DNA of 12,458 nucleotides from an uncultured Rickettsiales bacterium (GTDB taxonomy: Bacteria > Pseudomonadota > Alphaproteobacteria > UBA8366), in assembly GCA_913046825.1 (NCBI GenBank), contig CAJWTF010000111.1:1-12458 (forward strand), read 5' to 3'. Shown in pieces: positions 7,762-12,458 of the stretch. A model generated the notes under the pieces. The model made no database searches. It had not been told where the DNA came from and saw only the letters and a program-made list of their open reading frames with translations. Position 1 is the first letter of the stretch. Every line of letters starts with the position of its first letter. A program made the translations under genes and the position numbers.

Positions 7762-8894
7762 TTACCCGCACATTCGTCCCCTTTTCGTTATAGAGTCTGA
7801 AGATTCTTTCTGAGCCGACGGGGACTTCCCACCGCAAGAAGTTGCAGGTTTGAGACACAGGGTCCCAAGTTCACCTAATCCCAAAAGAATGGCTGGTGTA
7901 AAGCCAATCCCGAGGACGACGCCTCCAAGTTCTCGTAAAACTGAAAATTTATCCAATCCATAACTCAGATCCTCTAAGGTAGCTCCGGAGAGGCGACGAC
8001 ACTCGGTTCCTCGGATCCAAAATTTACTTTTCCTTTTCCAGCGATCCGCGCGTATTCCGTATCTATGACTGCGGTGGCAATATTTCCGACGCCCTTCTTA
8101 ATATCAGTTTGCAAGACGGGGCAGTTCAGAACGGCATATTCCTTCGTGTCACCGGTTATCATTTTGGCGACGACCTGTGTCGGCCCACCGATAAAAGCAT
8201 TCAATGCAGTCGTCTTCGCGCGTCCCTCACCCGTCACCGATTTGACCTGACCAACAAGCCCAGACGCCAAGCTGCGTACGCTCTTGCCGCTACCGTTTAG
8301 CTTAGCGTTAATATTTATTGCCCCTTCGAGAAGATCCGCAACATCCGCCTCGGCGAGCAGTTTGCCAAGGTCGATCTTCAACGCTGTCATCGTAACCACC
8401 AATGCAGGCGTCGCCCAGGAGCCATCCAATCGGACTTGGTCGTCGATCGTCCCCTTCCCGATCTCTGCCTATAGCGGGGAAACATGGAGGTTTCCGCCAT
8501 TCAGCGAGATGGCCACATCGATATAACTAAGTTTTGCATTTTCAATCAAAATATCCGCTCCACTCAACAGCACATGATTGACTTCCACTTTCTTGGTGAA
8601 AACCGGGAGCAACACCACCTGAGCCGAAAATTTGTAGACCGTCACCATTTGTGGCCGTGAACCCTATGCCGCATTTTCAAATTTAATACCGCCAACCCCC
8701 AAAGAAGGGGAGAGGGATAGCTAGAGTTTAATATCGCCGTCAATCAGCAAGGACCGACCGGTCGCTTCTTTGACCTTCTCGGCAATCAAATCCTTGTACC
8801 GATTTAAATCTATATTGATGACGACAATAATCGCGCCAACAAGGACTGTAACAATCAAAACCGTGAGAGCTTCCAATATCGTGGATAAACGCAT
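7762..8894 (-). pseudogene. Degraded AsmA-family gene with internal deletion, amber codons and a frameshift
   Basis: Intact AsmA-family proteins are large envelope proteins, usually over 600 residues, with one N-terminal membrane anchor. Here the N-terminus is clear: a membrane segment, then IDLNRYKDLIAEKVKEATGR and IDGDIKL. The same frame continues through a TAG at 8723-8721 into LSLSPSLGVGGIKFENAA. It then passes a TAG at 8666-8664 into GSRPQMVTVYKFSAQVVLLP, and a TAG at 8471-8469 into AEIGKGTIDD. A family-like C-terminal part follows (KIDLGKLLAEADVADLLEG and onward). Near 7990-8030 the similarity moves to another frame (SGATLEDLSYGLDKFSVLRE) and ends at 7762. At about 8545, ADILIE is joined directly to KLSYIDVAISLNGGNL, so the central several hundred residues are missing. 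The ATG at 8894 overlaps the stop of the HAD gene (TAATG). Confidence 0.88.
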
Positions 8895-9580
8895 TACAGC
8901 TTTCCCCAAATTGTTCGAAGGCTACCCTCAAGTTGGTGAAACGATTGGAGGATCGTCTCGGCGCCTGCGGATTTCAGCTCACTCACCTCATGATAACCCC
9001 AGTCTACACCAATTGCCGTCACTTTGGCATTCACCGCCATCGAAATGTCGAAAACGGTATCACCGATCATGACCGTATTCTCCGGCTCCACCCCAAGTTC
9101 TCGCATCGCGTCGAAGAGAATTGTGGGATTCGGTTTGCCAGGTCCATCATCAGATGTCTTGAGCGAGACAAAATGGTCAATCAAACCATGCCTTTCGAGC
9201 GTCGCTTCCAAACCGCGTCGGGATTTCCCCGTTGCGACACCAAGCAGAATACCGGCCCTATCCAACACCTCGATCACTTCCCTTGTTCCCTCATAGAGGG
9301 GTTCGTCATGATCGGGTCGGTTTCGGATGTTAAGGAATGCGTCCTTGTAGTGCCCTGCCAAGCGCTCATGATCCGGTGTATCGCCTTCCGGGTGCAATCT
9401 CCCAATGGCTTCAACCAATTGTAACCCGACAATAGAGCGTACGTCGTGACTTGAGGGCGGGGTGCCCAGGCCTTCCGCCGCCCATGCCATCGACATGGCT
9501 TCAATGATGGAATGCGCGCTGTCGACCAAGGTACCGTCACAATCAAACACGGCAAAGTACAGGGGGGTGCTGTCGGTCAA
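8894..9580 (-). CDS. HAD-superfamily (IA) phosphatase, phosphoglycolate phosphatase-like
   Basis: This is a haloacid-dehalogenase-type phosphomonoesterase of 228 residues. Motif I is FDCDGTLVDS, with nucleophile D13 and acid/base D15. Motif II is VATGKS, with T117. Motif III is GKPNP, with K149. Motif IV is MIGDTVFD, with D174 and D178. The helical cap sits between motifs I and II (about 20-95). It resembles the Gph/phosphoglycolate phosphatase branch, but the substrate cannot be fixed from sequence. The start is TTG at 9580-9578, supported by AGAGG 7 nt upstream and by no in-frame ATG before motif I. The last base of its TAA is shared with the ATG of the asmA remnant. The divergent nucleotidyltransferase gene starts 49 bp away. 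Confidence 0.93.
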   Translation of the reverse strand: MTDSTPLYFAVFDCDGTLVDSAHSIIEAMSMAWAAEGLGTPPSSHDVRSIVGLQLVEAIGRLHPEGDTPDHERLAGHYKDAFLNIRNRPDHDEPLYEGTREVIEVLDRAGILLGVATGKSRRGLEATLERHGLIDHFVSLKTSDDGPGKPNPTILFDAMRELGVEPENTVMIGDTVFDISMAVNAKVTAIGVDWGYHEVSELKSAGAETILQSFHQLEGSLRTIWGKL

Positions 9581-9629
9581 TGCGTTACCTCTGGAGGCCT
9601 GCTAATCTCTCGAAATTGGAGTCCTACAG

Positions 9630-10223
9630 GTGGCGAGGCACATGGACCAGAAAAGATTATCCCAGGAAGAACGCTTTCGGAAGATTCTCTATCAAAATCC
9701 GTTGATCGACACTGTTCTCGCAAAAGCGGATGAACTGGCGCTAGCCAATTGGCACTTGTGCGCGGGATGTCTGACACAGAGTGTTTGGAATGCGGTCTTT
9801 GAATTTCCCGCCGAACACGGAATCGACGACATCGACCTAATATACTTCGACACTGACGACCTCAGTGACGAAGCGGAAGAGAATCATGCGCAACAAGCCC
9901 TAACCGTATTTCCCGATCTCCCAGTTCGGCTTGATGTAAAAAACGAGGCTCGTGTCCATCTTTGGTATGAGAGTAAGTTCGGAAAAGTCATCCCGCCCTT
10001 CCAATCGATTGAACATGCCGTCAGTAACTTTCCAACGACCGCGACCACAATTGCTGTCCGTCCTCGTTCGGACCGCTTGTCGATTGTCGCTCCATTCGGC
10101 CTCGGCGATTTGTTTGACGGTATCGTCCGCCCGAATAAGGCAATGGCGACCCAGGATCGCTATGAAGCGAAGATAGAAAGATGGCGGAGATTTTGGCCGC
10201 AACTTACCTACCTTCCTTGGTAG
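9630..10223 (+). CDS. Nucleotidyltransferase-family protein (DUF925 type)
   Basis: The 197-residue product fits the DUF925 (PF06042) group of putative nucleotidyltransferases. WHLCAGCLTQSVWNAV (residues 41-56) corresponds to the family's G-rich first motif, and GIDDIDLIYFDTDDLS (64-79) carries the DxD metal-binding pattern (D67, D69). RVHLWYESKFG (107-117) and the C-terminal APFGLGDLFDGIVRPN (153-168) are also family-like. The biochemical substrate of this group is unknown to me. I chose GTG at 9630 because TGGAG lies 8 nt upstream. ATG at 9642 is the alternative, with GAGG only 3 nt away. It ends with TAG 24 bp before the alpha/beta hydrolase gene, so the two are probably co-transcribed. It is divergent from the HAD phosphatase. 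Confidence 0.88.
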   Translation: MARHMDQKRLSQEERFRKILYQNPLIDTVLAKADELALANWHLCAGCLTQSVWNAVFEFPAEHGIDDIDLIYFDTDDLSDEAEENHAQQALTVFPDLPVRLDVKNEARVHLWYESKFGKVIPPFQSIEHAVSNFPTTATTIAVRPRSDRLSIVAPFGLGDLFDGIVRPNKAMATQDRYEAKIERWRRFWPQLTYLPW

Positions 10224-10247
10224 AGTTCCGACGAAGAGGATTGAACA

Positions 10248-11015
10248 ATGCCGACAGTATCAACCAACGGCGCCGATATTTATTATGAAGTACACGGTGA
10301 AGGCCCGGTGGTCGCGTTCGCTCACGGCCGAGGCGGAAATGCAGCCAGCTGGTGGCAACAGGTTCCGAAATTCGCCGCAAGTTATAAAGTCGTGGTTTTC
10401 GACCACCGCATTTTTGGCCGCTCAACTTGTGCACCAGAAGATTTCGACCGCAGCCTATTTGACAGCGACTTTCTCGCCATCCTCGACGCCGAAGAAATCG
10501 AGAAATGTGCCATCGTCTGCCAATCCATGGGGGGATGGACGGGGCTGAAAACAGCCGTCTTTCACCCTGAGCGAGTTTCTTGTCTGGTCCTCTCGAATAC
10601 ACCGGGCGGCATGCAGATCCCGGCGGTTCAAGACGCCTTGGTAAAGTCCCGTCAACGCTTCGCCGAACAAGGCGTCGGCCGCGCTGCCGTTGCCCCCGAC
10701 TTCCCGGATCGAAACCCAAATGGGGCATACCTCTACCGGCAAATTGGGTCACTGAACATCAATCTGCCGGAAGACCTGAGCGGCAAGAGCCCTGGCGGTG
10801 TTTTGCCCTCCGATATGGACGGTTATTCAGTCCCAACCTTGATGATTACCAGTGAACACGACGCCCTATTCACTCCGGACCTGGTCCGCGAGGTTTCCAC
10901 ATACATTCCAGGATCAAAGGTCATCGAGCTGCCAAAGGCGGGACATTCGCCCTATTTTGAGACACCGGAAGCCTTTAACGAGACCATCGCAACTTTCCTC
11001 ACTAAACACGCATAG
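10248..11015 (+). CDS. Alpha/beta-fold hydrolase
   Basis: This is a 255-residue single-domain alpha/beta hydrolase, probably cytoplasmic since no signal peptide is seen. The oxyanion region is AFAHGRGGN (23-31). FDHRIFGRS (51-59) is the usual strand and turn that follows. The nucleophile elbow CQSMGGW holds S93. The acid is D205 in TSEHDALF. The catalytic histidine is H233 in KAGHSPYFE. All three triad residues are present, so the enzyme should be active as an esterase, lactonase or similar hydrolase; the substrate is not predictable. ATG at 10248 has GAGGA 7 nt upstream. It is the second gene of a pair with the nucleotidyltransferase. It converges on the rluC-like gene with a 9-bp gap and no obvious terminator. 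Confidence 0.93.
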   Translation: MPTVSTNGADIYYEVHGEGPVVAFAHGRGGNAASWWQQVPKFAASYKVVVFDHRIFGRSTCAPEDFDRSLFDSDFLAILDAEEIEKCAIVCQSMGGWTGLKTAVFHPERVSCLVLSNTPGGMQIPAVQDALVKSRQRFAEQGVGRAAVAPDFPDRNPNGAYLYRQIGSLNINLPEDLSGKSPGGVLPSDMDGYSVPTLMITSEHDALFTPDLVREVSTYIPGSKVIELPKAGHSPYFETPEAFNETIATFLTKHA

Positions 11016-11024
11016 GATTTCGGC

Positions 11025-12011
11025 TTAGTCGATATCGGTGAACGGCTCCTCGGTTGGCTCGTTCTCAAATTCAAGCATCTTCCAAAGCTCCGCCATATGG
11101 GGCGGCAGCTGAGCCGTGACCCGTATGTCTCCCTTGCCCGAGAGTTTCGGAACGGTGATTTCCCGTGCGAACAGCTGTAGTTTTTTCGCCGCCGCCGGCA
11201 GACCATCGACAAACGCGTCCCGTCCGCCATATTTTCCGTCACCCAGGATCGGACATCCAATCGCCGCACAATGAGCGCGCAATTGATGGGTACGACCGGT
11301 GCGCGGCCAGAGCGCCAACCATGTTAGCCGCTTTCCCGCCCGATCAAGTTTCTGAAAATCGGTGATCGCGCGCTTACCGTCCTCTTCGTCGACACCAACT
11401 CTCTCATGTCCTTGGCTCGCATTCTTGGCGAGCGGAAGATCAATGCGGCCTGCATCGCGCTCAGGCAAACCAATGGTTATCGCCCAATATATTTTGCGTA
11501 CATCGCGCCCAACAAAATGACGCCCCAGCTCACGCGCCGCCCCTGTACTGCGGGCAAGAACCATGACTCCGCTGGTATCTTTGTCCAATCGATGAACGAG
11601 CTTGGGCCGTTCAACCGCTTCGAACCGCAAAGCGTCGAGCATGCCGTCGAGGTGCCTTGTCATGCTGCTGCCACCCTGCACTGCGAGACCGCTCGGCTTA
11701 TCGAGGATGATCATGTCGTCATCCATGTGCAGAATTAGGTCGCGAACGAAGGCGATATCTTTCTCATTCATCGGCTGACGCGATGGTTTCTCATCCAATG
11801 GCGTGGATTGAATCGGTGGAATACGGATTTCCTGTTCGGCGACCAGGCGTAATCCCGCTTTCGCTCGTTTACCGTCGACCCGAATTTGTCCTGTCCGCAG
11901 GAGCTTCTGCAATCGGCCCCTGGGCAGGTCGGGGAAATGGCGTAGAAACCACCGGTCGAGACGCAATTCCGCGTCCACAGCCGCAACTTTGCGATGCTCG
12001 ACGCCGCTCAT
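11025..12011 (-). CDS. rluC: RluA/RluC-family 23S rRNA pseudouridine synthase
   Basis: The enzyme converts uridines in ribosomal RNA to pseudouridine. An N-terminal S4 RNA-binding domain is seen at residues 17-65 (LRLDRWFLRHFPDLPRGRLQ and GQIRVDGKRAK). The catalytic domain follows, with DKPSGLAVQGG (104-114) and HRLDKDTSG (140-148), where D143 is the catalytic aspartate. RTGRTHQLRAH comes near the C-terminus. The frame is open further upstream to 12215, but those extra 68 residues are the crcB gene read in another frame. The family-like start is MSGVEHRK at ATG 12011, which overlaps the crcB stop as ATGA and gives 328 residues. The symbol rluC is by resemblance; the exact target uridines are not shown by the sequence. 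Confidence 0.93.
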   Translation of the reverse strand: MSGVEHRKVAAVDAELRLDRWFLRHFPDLPRGRLQKLLRTGQIRVDGKRAKAGLRLVAEQEIRIPPIQSTPLDEKPSRQPMNEKDIAFVRDLILHMDDDMIILDKPSGLAVQGGSSMTRHLDGMLDALRFEAVERPKLVHRLDKDTSGVMVLARSTGAARELGRHFVGRDVRKIYWAITIGLPERDAGRIDLPLAKNASQGHERVGVDEEDGKRAITDFQKLDRAGKRLTWLALWPRTGRTHQLRAHCAAIGCPILGDGKYGGRDAFVDGLPAAAKKLQLFAREITVPKLSGKGDIRVTAQLPPHMAELWKMLEFENEPTEEPFTDID

Positions 12012-12388
12012 TGCAAGATCGCTCGCATAACGGCAAGACCGGCAAAAATCGCGACAATCGACGCCACCACAGAAACCAATACATAGGATGCGGCCAGCAT
12101 TGGCTCTCCCCTGCCGTGCAACACGGCAATATCCAGCGAAAATGCAGAAAAGGTCGTCAAAGCACCAAGGATACCAACAGTCAGAAAAGCGCGCATCTCG
12201 ACGCTCGGCGACCAAGCCAATGCCATGAGTTCAACCAGCACGCCCATAGCGAAACAACCGACAACATTGACCGTCAACGTTCCCCATGGAAACCCATCGC
12301 CCAGTAACATGCCGCTCCATAGTTCGATGAAATGCCGTGCTACCGCACCGAATGCACCACCGAGCGCAATTGCCATTACCGTCTTCAT
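12008..12388 (-). CDS. crcB: Fluoride channel/exporter CrcB (Fluc)
   Basis: CrcB proteins are small inner-membrane fluoride channels that work as dual-topology dimers and protect against cytoplasmic fluoride. The 126-residue product has four hydrophobic segments and the family motifs: GGAFGAVARH (residues 10-19), GTLTVNVVGCF (36-46) with the pore asparagine N41, and FLTVGILGALTTFSAFSLD (68-86), which includes the Phe/Thr/Ser fluoride-path residues. The ATG at 12388 has no strong Shine-Dalgarno sequence. The stop TGA overlaps the rluC ATG by 4 bp, implying translational coupling of two functionally unrelated genes. I could not make a fluoride riboswitch out of the 70 bases upstream. Confidence 0.95.
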   Translation of the reverse strand: MKTVMAIALGGAFGAVARHFIELWSGMLLGDGFPWGTLTVNVVGCFAMGVLVELMALAWSPSVEMRAFLTVGILGALTTFSAFSLDIAVLHGRGEPMLAASYVLVSVVASIVAIFAGLAVMRAILQ

Positions 12389-12425
12389 GATCTATCTAGT
12401 GCTCGTCAGATATTCCGGCTCAGAC

Positions 12426-12458
12426 TTAATCAACTTCCAGGGCCAAACCGCCCCCTAC
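12426..12458 (-). CDS. Possible 3' end of a gene upstream of crcB (window edge)
   Basis: On the minus strand the frame that is open from the window edge encodes VGGGLALEVD and then TAA at 12428-12426, 37 nt before the crcB start. The other two minus frames also meet stops in this short stretch. This could be the C-terminus of an upstream operon member, but ten codons are too few to recognise a product, and chance is a fair alternative. Confidence 0.2.
   Translation of the reverse strand, partial: VGGGLALEVD

Noticed and set aside
7974..8429. Separate 151-residue gene starting at a TTG
   Set aside because: The frame continues upstream through a TAG into more AsmA-like sequence, and no ribosome-binding site supports the TTG. 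It is part of the asmA remnant.
8933..9424. Open frame of 163 codons on the plus strand opposite the HAD phosphatase
   Set aside because: The HAD gene on the other strand has all four catalytic motifs, so this is its shadow.
10204..10752. Long open frame (182 codons) on the minus strand opposite the alpha/beta hydrolase
   Set aside because: It mirrors a gene with a complete catalytic triad and a good ribosome-binding site. Its own translation is Arg/Pro-rich and has no family-like motifs.
12012..12215. 68-residue N-terminal extension of the RluC-like protein
   Set aside because: The extension is the crcB coding sequence read in another frame, is Cys/Arg-rich, and does not match the family. 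The ATGA overlap start at 12011 is the normal one.
11783..12307. Open frame of 174 codons on the plus strand across rluC and crcB
   Set aside because: It is antisense to two well-supported genes and its composition is non-protein-like (Arg/Gln/His-rich).
12389..12458. Fluoride riboswitch upstream of crcB
   Set aside because: The stretch is short and I could not find the conserved pseudoknot elements. CTGACGA is only a faint resemblance to one motif of the family.

Overview
The window reads as a stretch of an alphaproteobacterial chromosome, most likely from a Rhodospirillales-like lineage and of moderate GC content. The main pointer is a gene for an ATP12-type F1-ATPase assembly chaperone, a family confined largely to Alphaproteobacteria and mitochondria. 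It lies in one neighbourhood with lipB, propionyl-CoA carboxylase genes, an RluC-type pseudouridine synthase and crcB. The genus assignment is inference. There is no phage, transposon, CRISPR array or plasmid signature. Coding density is high and several genes overlap or abut.

Layout, left to right. The 5' part of a tRNA-Leu(GAG) gene (minus strand) runs off the left edge. lipB (plus) faces, tail to tail, a minus-strand pair of propionyl-CoA carboxylase alpha subunit (pccA) followed by acylphosphatase. A 202-bp divergent intergenic region separates pccA from a plus-strand lipoprotein gene of unknown function. That gene overlaps by 4 bp, tail to tail, with a minus-strand block. In transcription order the block is: HAD-family phosphatase, a degraded asmA-like gene, atp12, pccB, a small 2TM membrane protein, and a threonine aldolase-family enzyme (ltaE). 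Upstream of the HAD gene and divergent from it is a plus-strand pair, a DUF925-type nucleotidyltransferase and an alpha/beta hydrolase. The right end holds crcB and an RluC-like pseudouridine synthase (minus, overlapping by ATGA).

How the genes work together. pccA and pccB encode the two subunits of one biotin enzyme that turns propionyl-CoA into methylmalonyl-CoA. They sit on the same strand but are separated by the 2TM, ltaE and lipoprotein genes, and each has a plausible promoter of its own. lipB acts in lipoate attachment, atp12 in ATP synthase assembly, crcB in fluoride export and rluC in rRNA modification, so most of the window is housekeeping.

The most notable item is the asmA remnant at about 7762-8894. 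Recognisable AsmA N-terminal and C-terminal sequence is joined across a large apparent internal deletion. It is interrupted by three in-frame amber codons and one frameshift, and its start overlaps the stop of the HAD gene as TAATG. I see no convincing new multi-gene system. The least understood intact genes are the lipoprotein at 3290-4054 and the nucleotidyltransferase/hydrolase pair at 9630-11015.
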